Positions 17,801 through 28,641 of a DNA stretch of 64,000 nt are shown piece after piece. The stretch is taken from NCBI GenBank assembly GCA_016709575.1, contig JADJMM010000002.1, forward strand, positions 434,001 through 498,000, in the 5' to 3' direction. The translations under genes were made by a program, and so were the position numbers. How positions within the stretch are numbered: the first letter of the stretch is position 1; each line of letters opens with the position of its first letter. The notes below the pieces were generated by a model that had not been told where the DNA came from, did no database searches, and saw only the letters and a program-made list of their open reading frames with translations. Origin of the DNA: Sphingobacteriaceae bacterium. Lineage in GTDB: Bacteria > Bacteroidota > Bacteroidia > B-17B0 > Aurantibacillaceae.

Positions 17801-18733
17801 AAGTACGCATCAAATGTTCCGCCACCGTAAGTTGATTGGTGACTTCCTGTAGTAGCAATAATTGTACTTGTTGAGGTACTCGAGTATCCAACTACATATA
17901 CATTTCCAGAAGCATCTGTTTCCGTACTTCTTGCATACTCATCGCCTGCCCCGCCATAGTATGTTCCCCAAGTTCGAACCATTGGGTCAATGGTTAAGGC
18001 TTGGCTATGGTCGTATTTTCCTATTTTGAATCCAACTTGATTTCCATCTAATTTCCACTCTGCTTTTATTTTTACATTTCCTTGATAAGCATAAGGTGCC
18101 TTTTCGATAATAGTTCCTAATGGTGTTGTTATTTCAAGTTCACCACTTTTTGTAATGCGTAAACTCTCTGCTCCATTAATTTCATACGCAATCCTTGATG
18201 CGTCCGCATTAGCTCCAACTATAAAATCATATTCCAATTCACCATTCTTATCATACCATTTTAAATCAATACCGTCATATATATTATTATAAGTTAACTC
18301 GGAAAAAGATTTTACATTTAAAGCTCCTTTTTCGCAATGTGGCAAATAATAATTAGATACACCTTCTAAAGTTCCACCTGTAATGATATCTGCATTTTGG
18401 TTAATGCCAATCCAATTAATATCCACACGATAAACTGTTGAGCTTTGAGGCACTTTTATTTTTTCAATGGAATTTTTTTCTGATACTTCATTCCATGCGT
18501 TAATTTTAGAAAGTTGGTAGCTTACTCCTTTTTTGAGTTAAGTGATAAACCATTTCATTAGATACACCACTAAAGAGTACATCCGGTCGCGGTTTAGAAT
18601 TTTGATCGCAAATTTGACCTTTGTTTTCCTGAAAAAAGACAGAAGACTTTTTAGGAGTTTCAATACCAAAAGCTATTGAAGTTGAGAATAGTAATGTTGA
18701 AGCTACTATTGATTTTGTAAATAATGTTTTCAT
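14827..18733 (-). CDS. Giant T9SS-exported surface protein 1 (DUF7948, SBBP repeats, seven Ig-like modules), three frame breaks
   Basis: Reading leftwards: signal peptide (MKTLFTKSIVASTLLFS), an ENKGQ N-terminal domain (QENKGQICDQN), then SBBP beta-propeller-like repeats of the form WGTYYGG-GDEYARS-DASGNVYVVGYSS (16700-18000). Next come seven Ig-like modules with the core YSWSTGATTxxxxVSPTxTTTYTV (split as YSWSTGATT and VSPTVTTTYTV), then a T9SS type A sorting tail (INIYPNPNNGEF ... IVVSK). About 1300 residues. Breaks occur at about 18530 (extra A; restores QKGVSYQLSKIN), about 16685 and about 15255. The tail is recognised by the Por secretion system and the protein is anchored outside the cell, so it is probably an adhesin or gliding-type surface protein. 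It follows RR1/HK1 on the same strand. Confidence 0.87.
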
Positions 18734-18747
18734 GAGATATAGATTTA
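18734..18747 (-). promoter_or_regulatory. Start-adjacent ATCTATATCTC motif, unit 1
   Basis: On the minus strand AAATCTATATCTC directly abuts the ATG at 18733. The same motif precedes surface proteins 2 and 3, and its reverse complement is in the 3' UTR of each unit. Confidence 0.65.
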
Positions 18748-18848
18748 TATCCCGAAATTATGCCTAAGTACTTGATAAAGCGGGTCTGGTTTGCCCCGTT
18801 CAGGGGATTTCAACAAGTGTAGGCTAAAAAGAAATAAGTGTTTTTAAC

Positions 18849-19604
18849 CTAGAGTTTGCCCAGTATTTCGAGCACTTGCTCCTTTTTACGGGCAGAAACC
18901 GGAACGGAGTGATGTTCTTCCAGTATTAATTGGCCACCGTCTGTTTTATCGAACTTGGAGATTTTTGCTGTGTTTATTAGGTAGGAATGATGCGTTCTTA
19001 AAAAACCAAAATCTTCAAACAAATCTTCGTACTCCTTCAAAATTTTACTCACCATTATTTTTCTGGCGTTAGAAAGATAAAAAACGGTATAAGAACCGTC
19101 GGCCTTACAATAAATAACATCACTAACTTTTATGTAATGAATCGAGTTACCATCGTTGAGTGCAATTTTTTTATCCTGACTCCTTGATCCACTAAAACTT
19201 TGCAGACTCTCCTCCAATAATTTCACTTGTTGTTCAAGGTCCTTATTTTTTAATTGGGCAATCGCCCTGTTCACACTTACTACTAATTCCAACGGGTCGA
19301 TTGGCTTTAATAAAAAATCAATGGCGCTCAATTTGAAAGCGTTTACAGCGTATTTATTATGAGCCGTGATAAACACCAACTGAAAATTAAAATTTCCAAT
19401 TTTCTGAACCAGATCAAAGCCAGTTCCATCATCCATCTCAACATCTAAAAAAACAAGTTCAGGTTTCAAGTTAGAGATAGCTTGTATGCCTTCGATAACA
19501 CCAGTCGCTTCATTAATTTCCTTTACTTGCGGACAAAGCTTTTGAAGCAAAGCTTTTAAACCTTCGCGAATTGATGAATCATTATCTATAATTAAAACTC
19601 TCAT
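18849..19604 (-). CDS. LytTR-family response regulator 1
   Basis: 251 residues: an N-terminal receiver domain (phospho-acceptor Asp54 in LVFLDVEMDDG, Thr/Lys switch in FITAHNKYAV and FLLKPIDPLEL) and a C-terminal LytTR DNA-binding domain (IHYIKVSDVIYCKADGSYTV, then FLRTHHSYLINTAKI). LytTR regulators bind paired ~9-base sites and typically control surface or quorum-linked genes. The start overlaps the stop of histidine kinase 1 by 4 bases, the usual two-component coupling. The surface protein 1 gene begins 115 bases downstream and is the likely target. The frame is intact. Confidence 0.93.
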   Translation of the reverse strand: MRVLIIDNDSSIREGLKALLQKLCPQVKEINEATGVIEGIQAISNLKPELVFLDVEMDDGTGFDLVQKIGNFNFQLVFITAHNKYAVNAFKLSAIDFLLKPIDPLELVVSVNRAIAQLKNKDLEQQVKLLEESLQSFSGSRSQDKKIALNDGNSIHYIKVSDVIYCKADGSYTVFYLSNARKIMVSKILKEYEDLFEDFGFLRTHHSYLINTAKISKFDKTDGGQLILEEHHSVPVSARKKEQVLEILGKL

Positions 19605-21496
19605 GGTTTATAAATCACCGGTAAAGTAATCTCAATCTTTGTTCCTACTTCTAAATTAGTTAAAGCAAATGTAGCATTTGTTTTGTGAGTTTGGTTTAGT
19701 AAATAAAGCCTGTCACGAATAATTTGCATGGCTCTTGACGGATAAGCTTTATGTTTTTCGTTTTCTTTAACACCTTGTCCATTGTCGGTGATTGTAATAT
19801 TCAAACTTTTTTCTTCAAGTGTAAAACTAATACTTACCAAACCCTCTTGCGAAATACCTTTGAATCCATGTTCGATTGAATTTTCAATAAAGGGTTGCAA
19901 AATCATTCCGGGAATAAGTAGTTCATTCTGTTCAACTGCATCATCTACTTTAAAAGTATAATTGAATCGATTTTCAGAAAGTAGTTTTTGTAATTCTAAA
20001 TAGTCTGTTAAAAAAATAATTTCGTTCTCGATTGTATCCAATTCATGAAATGTGCTTTCGAGAGATTGTCGCATAATTCTTGAAAATTTAGAAATAAACG
20101 ACGGCACCAATTCTTTTTTTGCTTCCGATAAAGATAAATTTTGTAAAGATGCTAATGCATTAAAAAAGAAATGCGGATTCATTCGAGAACGATTTAAACG
20201 TTGCTCAATCTCAATCGTTTTCAATTTATTTTTAACGATAGATTGGCGGTAGAAAAATATTATAATAATAATTACCAAAATAGCAATACCAGTAAACGCA
20301 AAAAGTGAACGTATTTGTAATTTGTCTATTTCCTTTTGTTGATTCAATTCACCTATTGTTTTCTCATTCTCAACTTTATTATATTTCTGCATTAATTCGT
20401 TAATGGCAGTACTTTTCTCAACGTTATAAAGACTATCCTTAAGCTGAATAAAATGTTTTATGCCGTCATATGCCTCCTTATGTTTTCCCGCATTTCTATT
20501 AAATTCATAAGATCTTTCGTAGTATCCCAACCTATAATACTGAACATTTATAAGTGGCAATGTCACTCTTACAGAATCCAAATAAAGAAGTGCGGTCTCA
20601 CTTTGGCCCAGCGCGTCAGAACAATCCCCATACTTCATGTAGCTCATAATTATTTCGCCGGGAAATAAAAACTGTCTGTATTTTAATGATTCCTTACAAT
20701 ACTCTAACGCTGCACTAAAATCCCCTTTAACGTAATAGGCATCCGAAATTGAATTAAGAATTTGGTTTGCTTTCATATAATAGCCATGCTCCTTCATCAA
20801 CTAAATGCCTCTTTTGCAAATGCTATGGAAGTATCAGATTACCATTTGAGTTTTCACGCAGGTCAAAATAAATACTCGAAAGAATATTAAAAGCTGCAAT
20901 CTTTGTGTAAGGGCGTTTTGCTTTTCCCAATAATTTTAAATCTTTGTTCTTATAATCATTTGCTTCCTGATGCTGGGCGTCACTTTCTAACACGTCGGAT
21001 AACTTACAATACACCAGAATTAACCCATCGTTATTTGACTTGTTCGTATAAAATGGAATAGCCTTAATCAAATTCTCGATAGCACTTTTCCCATTACCCG
21101 CCCTATAATATGTAATTCCAAGGTAATAGAATGCATCACCTTCCAAATTATTAATTCCTAATTCTTTTCAGATAATAATTTCTTTAAAATTGTTATTGAA
21201 GTGTCAAAATCATTTTTTTGCTGAAAACCAATTGAAGCTTGTAATAGTGATTTTAGTATTCCTAACTTGTAATCGATAGTTTCTGATAAAATATTAGCCA
21301 AGTTCGAATAATGCAAAACAGAATCAGGCTGCCCATACTTTTCAGCATGTAACATGGCGATTTCAAGATATTGGTCTGCCTTCTGTTGTCCCTTTAAAGA
21401 CGTTACCTCAGACTTTAAAATGTTTAATTCCTGCGAAAATATTTACTATTAACGCTGAGTAAAAAAGAAGGAAGAATATCGAAAAAGAATTGACAT
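19601..21496 (-). CDS. TPR sensor histidine kinase 1 (LytS/YehU type), several frame breaks
   Basis: The N-terminal half is built of TPR helices (DAYYVKGDFSAALEYCKESL; YYLGITYYRAGNGKSAIENL) after a probable export signal at 21496. A coiled linker (NEKTIGELNQQKEIDKLQ) leads to one membrane helix (FAFTGIAILVIIIIIFFYRQ). The His_kinase domain (RMNPHFFFNALASLQNL, phospho-His in NPHF) and the GHKL ATPase (ENSIEHGFKGI, TDNGQGV) follow. The intact part is 19601-20800. Upstream pieces 20823-21146 and 21158-21355 are in other frames, with breaks near 20815, 21165, 21360 and 21450. Periplasmic TPRs followed by a cytosolic kinase are usual for this Bacteroidota family. It phosphorylates RR1. Confidence 0.85.
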
Positions 21497-21561
21497 TGGT
21501 CCGTTTAAAAACCAAATGTACATATTTTAAAAAATGAATTGATAAATGAGCCGCTTTAAAT

Positions 21562-21589
21562 AAAAAAAGGGTAACATTTCTGTCACCCT
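21562..21589 (-). terminator. Terminator of surface protein 2
   Basis: A 9-bp stem (AGGGTAACA against TGTCACCCT, one G-U pair in the RNA) with a GAAA loop, followed by seven U residues on the minus strand. Confidence 0.85.
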
Positions 21590-21595
21590 CTTGTT

Positions 21596-21633
21596 TTGAA
21601 CCACAACATCTATATCTTAAACTAGCGGTTCAA
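21596..21633 (-). promoter_or_regulatory. 3' UTR stem-loop exposing AAGATATAGAT, unit 2
   Basis: A TTGAACC / GGTTCAA stem encloses a 24-base loop with ATCTATATCTT at 21608-21618 (AAGATATAGAT in the mRNA). Ten of these bases are complementary to the start-adjacent motif at 25563-25575 of the same gene. Confidence 0.65.
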
Positions 21634-21638
21634 TTTTC

Positions 21639-24600
21639 TTATCTGTTAACTACAATTTTCGCTTTCGCTGATTTTCCAATAATATAATAAATTCCGTCAG
21701 CTAAACCTTGAACAGAAATTGTTTGTGCGTTTTCTTTCACGTCAATCGTTTCAGTAGTTTGTCCAATTGAATTTACAATCATGTACATTCCTTCTTCAGG
21801 AACAACTAAAGTAAACTCACCATTATTTGGATTTGGATAAATACTTATGATGCCATTAGTAACTTGAGCTTCGTTAATTCCTGTACAAGCACTTACAGTT
21901 ACTGAAACAGTTCTAGTGCTTGTACATCCTGCGGCGTTTGAACCAACAACTGTATAAGTTGTATTTATAGTTGGAGAAACAACTACTGATGTTCCAGATA
22001 AACTTCCCGGATTCCAGTTATAACTTGTAGCGCCTGTAGCGCTAAGTGTTGTTGCGTTATTGCCTGTACAAATTAAAGATGATGAACTTATAGCGGCAAC
22101 TGTAGGATTTGCACTACTGCAATTGATATTGTGTTCGTTCCATTACATGTTCCGCTTGTTCCGTTAACGGTATAGTTTGTTGTTGTGGTTGGACTAATTA
22201 CTATACTTGATGCGTTTGAACCTGTATTCCAAGTATAAGATGTTGCGCCACTAGCAGTAATTGTTCCAGAACTTCCAATACAAATTGTAGATGTACTCGG
22301 ACTTAAAACAATACTTATTGCAGAACCAACTGTTACACTTAATGTTTTTGTATTTGTACAAGTTCCAAAGCTTGTTCCGGTAACAGTGTAATTTGTGTTT
22401 GAACTTGGCGCAACAGTTGTTGTAGCTGCAGTGGCACCTGTATTCCAAGAATACGTTGTAGCTCCCGAAGCAACCAAAGTTGCAGTGCCTCCCGGACAAA
22501 TCGTATAATTACTTACAGCAACAGTTGGCGTATTATTTACTACAACGTTAATCGTTCTTGTTCTTGAACAACCTAAAGTGTTTGTTCCAACTACTGAGTA
22601 AGTTGTAGTGGCCGTTGGTGTAACTGCAATAGAAGCGGTTGTTGGTCCGGTGTTCCAACTATAAGTTGCAGCCCCTGTAGCAGTTAATGTTACACTTATT
22701 GATGAACCCGAACAAATTGATGCAGTACTTGCAGTAGCATTTACTGTTGGTGAAGCAGTAACGGTAATTGTTTGCTGATCTGCACCAGTACAACCGCTTG
22801 TTGTTCCAAGTAACAAATAATTTGTTGTTACTGTTGGACTAACAACAATAACAGTATTTGTATTCCCACCTGTCCAAGTATAGGAAGATGCAGTTCCTGA
22901 TGCTGTCATTGTAACTGAACCACCGGCACATAGAGTATTTGAGCTTGCGGTTATTGTAACTGTAGGTAAAGGAATAATAGTTTGTGTAACAGTAACACTT
23001 GTTGAACATGCATTTATAAATCCTGTTACTGTATAAGTTGTAGTAGTAGTAGGCGCAACATTTATGCCTGAAGTAGTAGCACCTGTGCTCCAAGAATAAG
23101 TTGAAGCTCCACTTGCACTTAAAAATGATGTGCCCGCACCACTACATGCTGTTGGTGTAGCTGCTGTTGCAATTAACGTAGGTGTTATTCCTGCAGTTAC
23201 TGTATGTACATCCATATAAACACAACCAGGTGTTGCTGTGTTAGCGACGAGTGTGTATGTTGTTGTTACAGTTGGTGAAATTGTTATAGATGAAGTTGTT
23301 GCTCCAGTGGGCGTCCAACTATAACTAGTAAATCCTGTACCTGATGCAGACAATGTTGTTGAACCAGCACAAAGTGTTGTTGTTCCACCTGCAATACTAA
23401 GTGATAAATTTTGACAAGCATAAAATTTAGCTAAAAAACCATCATCGGCTCCCCCACCATAATTACTTTGATGACTACCGGTGGTTGAAATAATACCGGT
23501 TGCACCAGTTTGAGCAGTGGAACCAGCTAAGTAAACATTACCTGCACCATCCGGTTTACAAGACCATCCATTATCTGTTAATGTACCGCCATAATATGAA
23601 CCGAATAATCGAATACCTGACGGATTAAATCCTGCAATAAAAGCATCGCTTACAGCCCCGCCACCAAAAGTAGTTTGATGACTTCCAAATGATGAAATAT
23701 TTCCTGCTGACATTGTAAACCCTGTCATATAAACATTGCCTGAATTATCCAAACTACAAGCCATCGCTTCATCTGCTGCTGTACCGCCGTAATACGTTCC
23801 CCATAATCTTGTTGCACCATTGGAGCTAATTTTTACCAAGAAAGCATCAGAAGTTCCTCCTCCGGCAGTGGCCTGATGACTTCCTGTACTTCCTAAACTG
23901 GAGCTTGGACTGTTGTCGGTTCCTACAGCATAAACATCACCTGCAGTGCTTATAGCACAGAAAAAAAATTTCGTCGTTTGAACTAGCATAATATGTTCCC
24001 CATTGTCGAACACCTGATTGATTAAATTTTACAATGAAAGCATTTCCTCCTGTTTGATAAGCACCTGTTGTAACAATACCTGAAGTAGATCAGGAACTAT
24101 AGCCTACAAAAGCAATATCGTTTGTAGTTTTATTTACATCACATCCATAAACATATTCATTGGTAGTGCCCCCGTAATAAGACCCCCATTGTCTAACGCC
24201 GCTAGGATTAAATTTCACAATAAAACCGTCTGAGTTTATTCCCGAAGCACTTTGATGAGAACCCGGTGTTGCAATTAAAGTTGAAGTTGGAGCATTTGAA
24301 GTTGTTCCAACCGCAATTATATTATTTGCACCATCAACAGCACAGTCATTTCCATAATCGTTATTAGTATTACCATAAAAAGTACTCCAGATTCTCGCGC
24401 CGGTTGAACTATTAAATTTAAGCAGGAAAGCATCGAAGCCACCTGAGTTTGTTGTTTGATGTGCACCAGCTGTAGTTATTACGGTTCCCAATGAACTGGA
24501 ATAACCGGTAACATAAAGATTAGGAGTAGCTATTCCGTCAATTGCATTAGCCATTCCATAATCATCTCCTGTACCTCCATAAAAAGTTGCCCATTGACGA

Positions 24601-25562
24601 ACACCTGATGGATTAAATTTAGCAATAAAAGCATCCCATGCTCCTCCGCCGCCACCATGCGTAGTTTGAAATGCACCTGAAGTTGCAATAATTGTTCCGG
24701 CTGTTGTTGAACTTGTGAATCCTACAACATATGAGTTGTTACTTGCATCGGTAGTTACATCTCTTATCCTATCACTTACTGTTCCTCCATAGTAAGTACC
24801 CCACAATCTAACCATTGGATCAATCGTTATTGTTTTGTTATGATCGTATGATGTAATATTAAATTGCAATTCATTATTTTTTAATTGCCATGTCGCTTTT
24901 ATTTTTTTACCATCCTGATAAGCTACCGGCGACATTTCTGTTATTTTGCCAAACGGAGTTGTTATTTCTAATTCTCCCTTTTCGTTTATGTTTAATTTTT
25001 GTGCGCCATTAATCTGAAGTTTGATTATACTTGGATCAACATTTGGAGATACAATAAAGTCATACTCCAAATTTCCATCGCCCTCATACCATTTTAAGTC
25101 AATGCCATTATAGATGCTCTTGTATGTAACCTCAGAGTAGCTTTTTACATTTAAAGCGCCATTAGGACATTGTTGCAAATAATAATTCGCTTCACCTTCA
25201 AGAGGATTTCCTTTTTCTATTTTTGCATCTTTATTAATTCCCATCCATTTTACATCAATTCTATAAATGGATGTAACATCAGGTGCTCTTAACTTAGTTT
25301 TAGTTTTTTCTTCTGTTGTTTCTTTCCAACTTTCTATTTTACTAAGTTGATAGCTAATACCTGTAGTAGTTAAGTGATAAACCATACCATCAGCTGAACC
25401 ACTAAATAAAACATCAGGCCGTGGCTTAAAATTTTGGTCACACACCTGACCTTTATTCTCAGTAAAACTGATTGCGTTAGGTTTAAGAGGCTCGTTAGCG
25501 CTAAGGTTTATTGTAGCAGATAGAGCTAATAAACTAAGGGTTTTTGTAAATGTTGCTTTCAT
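21639..25562 (-). CDS. Giant T9SS-exported surface protein 2 (paralogue of 1), in-frame TGA and two frame breaks
   Basis: Same architecture as surface protein 1: signal peptide (MKATFTKTLSLLALSATINL), ENKGQVCDQN domain, SBBP repeats (RLWGTYYGGTVSDRI, GNVYMTGF), seven Ig-like modules (YSWSTGATTSG, YSWNTGPTTAS, last one YNWNPGSLSG) and a T9SS tail (SIYPNPNNGEF ... KIVVNR). About 1300 residues. The frame holds from 25562 to a TGA at 24090-24092. After that codon the same frame continues sensibly (STSGIVTTGAYQTG), so this is a base substitution, not an indel. Frameshifts follow in the T run near 23957 and at about 22117 (one base short compared with paralogue 1). The stop is at 21639. Export and surface exposure are expected as for protein 1. 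Confidence 0.85.
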
Positions 25563-25575
25563 GAGATATAGATTT
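25563..25575 (-). promoter_or_regulatory. Start-adjacent ATCTATATCTC motif, unit 2
   Basis: AAATCTATATCTC on the minus strand abuts the ATG at 25562, identical to unit 1 over 13 bases, although the sequences further upstream differ. Confidence 0.65.
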
Positions 25576-25736
25576 AGGATTCAAAACTATAGCTCTTTAA
25601 GGGTCTTTTTTTGGCACTTTACCCCGCGACTCTGGTACTTTAATAAGTGATGGATTTAGTTTAGTAAGTGATTTACCCCTCTGCCCATTCCGCTTTAAGC
25701 GGAATGCGGCTATCTCCCCTTAAACAAGGGTAGAAG

Positions 25737-26483
25737 TTACATGTTATTAAGCAGCTCCATGATCTGGTCGCGCTTGCGTTGCGAAACCGGAACTACTTGT
25801 TTGTTTTCGAGAATTAAAGTACCGCCATCTGCTTTATCGAAACGGACAATACGTTTAATATTTATGAGGTGAGAATGATGTGTACGGATAAAACCATAAG
25901 GTTCTAATAATTCTTCGTATTCCTTTAAGCTTTTTGAAATCGTAATTTTCTGTTGCGGAATTAAATAAAATTCTGTGTAAGGACCTTCAGCTTTACAATG
26001 AACGATATCCGATACTTTTACAAAATAAATAGATTCGCTATCCTTTAAAACAATTTTCTTTTCATTGATAGTGATAGAACTTAAACTCTCCTGCAAAATC
26101 TGGAATTGCAAATCCATAGTTTTGCTTTTCAAATTTTGCTCAGCTTTATCAACGGCTTTAATTAAATCTTCCACATCAATTGGTTTCAATAAAAAATCAA
26201 TCGCACTTAATTTAAACGCGTTAATAGCGTATTTATCGTGAGCTGTAATAAAGATGAGTTGAAAATTAAATGAACCCAATTTTTTTATGAGTTCTATTCC
26301 GGTACCGTCATCCATCTCCACATCCAAAAAAACCAAATCAGGTTCATACTCTGCAATCGCTTTTAATCCGGCAGCTACACCTGTTGCTTCCTTAATTTCA
26401 GTGACAGAAGGGCACAAAGCTTTTAATTGCTTTATCAAACCTATTCGGATTTGCTCTTCGTTATCAATTATTAAGGTTCTCAT
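25737..26483 (-). CDS. LytTR-family response regulator 2
   Basis: 248 residues, paralogous to RR1 and RR3 throughout. The receiver has Asp54 (LVFLDVEMDDGTG), FITAHDKYAINAF and the switch Lys in FLLKPIDVED. The LytTR domain includes IYFVKVSDIVHCKAEG and FIRTHHSHLINIKRI, and the protein ends RKRDQIMELLNNM. It lies 133 bases downstream of histidine kinase 2 and 175 bases upstream of surface protein 2, so it is not overlapped with its kinase as in cassettes 1 and 3. The promoter gap before it suggests separate control. The frame is intact. Confidence 0.93.
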   Translation of the reverse strand: MRTLIIDNEEQIRIGLIKQLKALCPSVTEIKEATGVAAGLKAIAEYEPDLVFLDVEMDDGTGIELIKKLGSFNFQLIFITAHDKYAINAFKLSAIDFLLKPIDVEDLIKAVDKAEQNLKSKTMDLQFQILQESLSSITINEKKIVLKDSESIYFVKVSDIVHCKAEGPYTEFYLIPQQKITISKSLKEYEELLEPYGFIRTHHSHLINIKRIVRFDKADGGTLILENKQVVPVSQRKRDQIMELLNNM

Positions 26484-26615
26484 ATAGTACGAGACAAAAG
26501 TACATTAAATTTTAAAGACAATTAAAGGTAGGGTATTAGGAAAGGGTTATTTGTTCACTTTTATAAGTGATTCCATTCATTTAATAAGTGATTCGTTGCG
26601 TTTATTAAATGAAAC

Positions 26616-28524
26616 TTAATAAATCAAGGGTAAATTAACTTTAACACAGATGCCTTTCCCGTCGGAATTTGATTTTAATTCGTAATTAGAATTGGATTTG
26701 TGCTGTTTGTTTAAAATCAATAATCTATCGGCAATTATTTGAGTAGCTCTCGAAGGGTATTCTTTATACTTTTGAGTTGTATCAAAACCTTTTCCATTAT
26801 CTTTCAGCTCAACACTTATTCCATTTTCTTCTTTTTTGAAAATAATATCTAATTTGCCTTTATAATCAATATTCTTAAACCATGTTCTATCGAATTTTCC
26901 AAGAAAGGCTGCAACAACATACTTGGAATTTTTAATTCATCTTGGGCAAGATTTTCATCAACCTTAATTTCATACTCAAATTTATTATTGAATCTGGTTT
27001 TTTGCAGGTCAAGATAATTCGATAAAAACAAAATCTCATCTTCTATAGTTGCTAATTCATCATACGTACTTTCTAAAGATTGACGCATGATTTTAGAAAA
27101 CTTAGAAATTAGTAAAGAAACTTTGGATTGATTTTCCGTATCCATTGATAGGGTTTGAATGGAAGCTAGTGCATTAAAAAAGAAATGAGGATTCATTCGG
27201 GCACGATTAAGTCGTTGTTCCGTTTCTAAAGCTTTAAATTTATTTTTAAGAACGGATTGGCGGTAAAAGAAAATAATAACAAAGAGGACTAAAATTGCTG
27301 CTAAAATTCCAACTACCAAAACTTCACTCTTAAGGAGGCTATTTCGTTTTTTGTATTTAATTCACTTATCTTTTCTCGTTCTCTGATTTATTATATTTTG
27401 CTCTAATTCATTTATCGAAATGCTTTTCTCTACATTAAACAAACTATCCTTTAGGTTTTTGAATTTCTCTAAACCCATTAATGCCTCAGGGATATTGTTC
27501 GCCTCTTTATTATAAAGATATACCCGCTCAAACACTTGCATCTGATAGAAAGGGTCATTCAATTCCTGGCAATTGCAAGTGAAGAGTCAAGATATGTAAG
27601 ACCTAATTTATAATCCTTCAGATTTATATAACAATCCCCAAAATTCAGATAACTAACAATAATTTCCGAAGGAAATAGATAACTTTTATAATTCATTGAC
27701 TTTTTACAATACTCAAGCGCCTTTTTATAATCACCCTTTAAAGTATGAGCATTACAAATAGACACACAAAGTTGATTTCCCTTTGTATAATATTTATACT
27801 CATCCACTAGTTTCAATGCCTCTTGTGCAAAATAAATTGAAGAATCAATTAAAGTTTTATCATCTATAGATGCATTTATATACACTCCTGATAAAGTAGA
27901 AAGAATTCCAATTCTTTTATTAGGCTCAACCTTATCTGACAATAAGCTATTTGCTTTTCTGGCATAGAATAAAGACTGCTTTGTTTGTTTTTCAATAGTA
28001 AAAGTTCCTGCTAATTTCACAAAACACGTAGCAAGGCCGCTTATGTTTTTTGCGCTTTCATAATGTTGAATGGCGGTCAAAAAATTTGTTATTGCTAGTT
28101 TGTTGTTATCGGAAAGCCGATAATTTAATCCCAAATTAAACTTAATATCACAATTTAAATTATCATCAGAGAGGTTTGGATTATCCGAAATCATTCTCTC
28201 CAAAATAACAATCGATGTGTCTAAAGCATTTTTCTTCTGATAGGCGACAGCGATATTAAGCATTGATTTAAGGATTCCGGCTTGATTGGTTGTTGACTTA
28301 GCTAAATCGTTAGCCTTGGTGGAATACAATAATAATGAGTCCGGTTGGCCGTAATTGTCAGAATAAATAGTCCCAATTTTTACATAAGCATTGATTTTCT
28401 CAATACTACTTAATGACAACAGTATTCGCTTTAAACTATCGGGGTTTTGAGATTTTATATTAATCACAAATCCGAAATACAAAATAAGGAAGAAAAAAAA
28501 GAGTTTTAATCTGGATACTAGCAT
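26616..28524 (-). CDS. TPR sensor histidine kinase 2, at least three frame breaks
   Basis: The N-terminus carries a signal/anchor (LKLFFFFLILYFGFVINIKS) and TPR helices (YTKGNQLCVSICNAHTLKGD, YKKALEYCKKSM). A membrane helix (VVGILAAILVLFVIIFFYRQ) is followed by the His_kinase motif RARMNPHFFFNALASIQ and a GHKL ATPase (FLENSIEHG; past 26880, ELKDNGKGFD). The end is VKVNLPLIY with a stop at 26616. The frames 27559-28524, 27362-27562 and 26849-27319 join when single bases are added near 27562 (G), in A runs at about 27340-27400, and at about 26880. All are one-base losses, mostly in A/T runs. Expected to phosphorylate RR2. Confidence 0.85.
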
Positions 28525-28556
28525 TAAAGCACAATCTTAGTTGCGCTAAATTAACT

Positions 28557-28586
28557 AAAAAGGGATACCATCCCTGATATCCCCTT
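28557..28586 (-). terminator. Terminator of the surface protein 3 operon
   Basis: On the minus strand GGGATATCA and TGGTATCCC pair (one G-U) around GGGA, followed by TTTTT. It lies 56 bases beyond the 28642 stop and 33 bases before the HK2 start. Confidence 0.82.
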
Positions 28587-28637
28587 TTGAAAACACAACA
28601 ATCTATATCTCTATTAGTTGCGCTTCATTCTTCAAAA
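28585..28637 (-). promoter_or_regulatory. 3' UTR stem-loop exposing GAGATATAGATT, unit 3
   Basis: A TTTTGAA / TTCAAAA stem flanks a loop with AATCTATATCTC at 28600-28611 (GAGATATAGATT in the mRNA). The loop is complementary to the start-adjacent motif of surface protein 3 over 10 bases and to that of units 1 and 2 over 12. It closes the three-gene operon 34634-28642. Confidence 0.62.
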
Positions 28638-28641
28638 TTAG

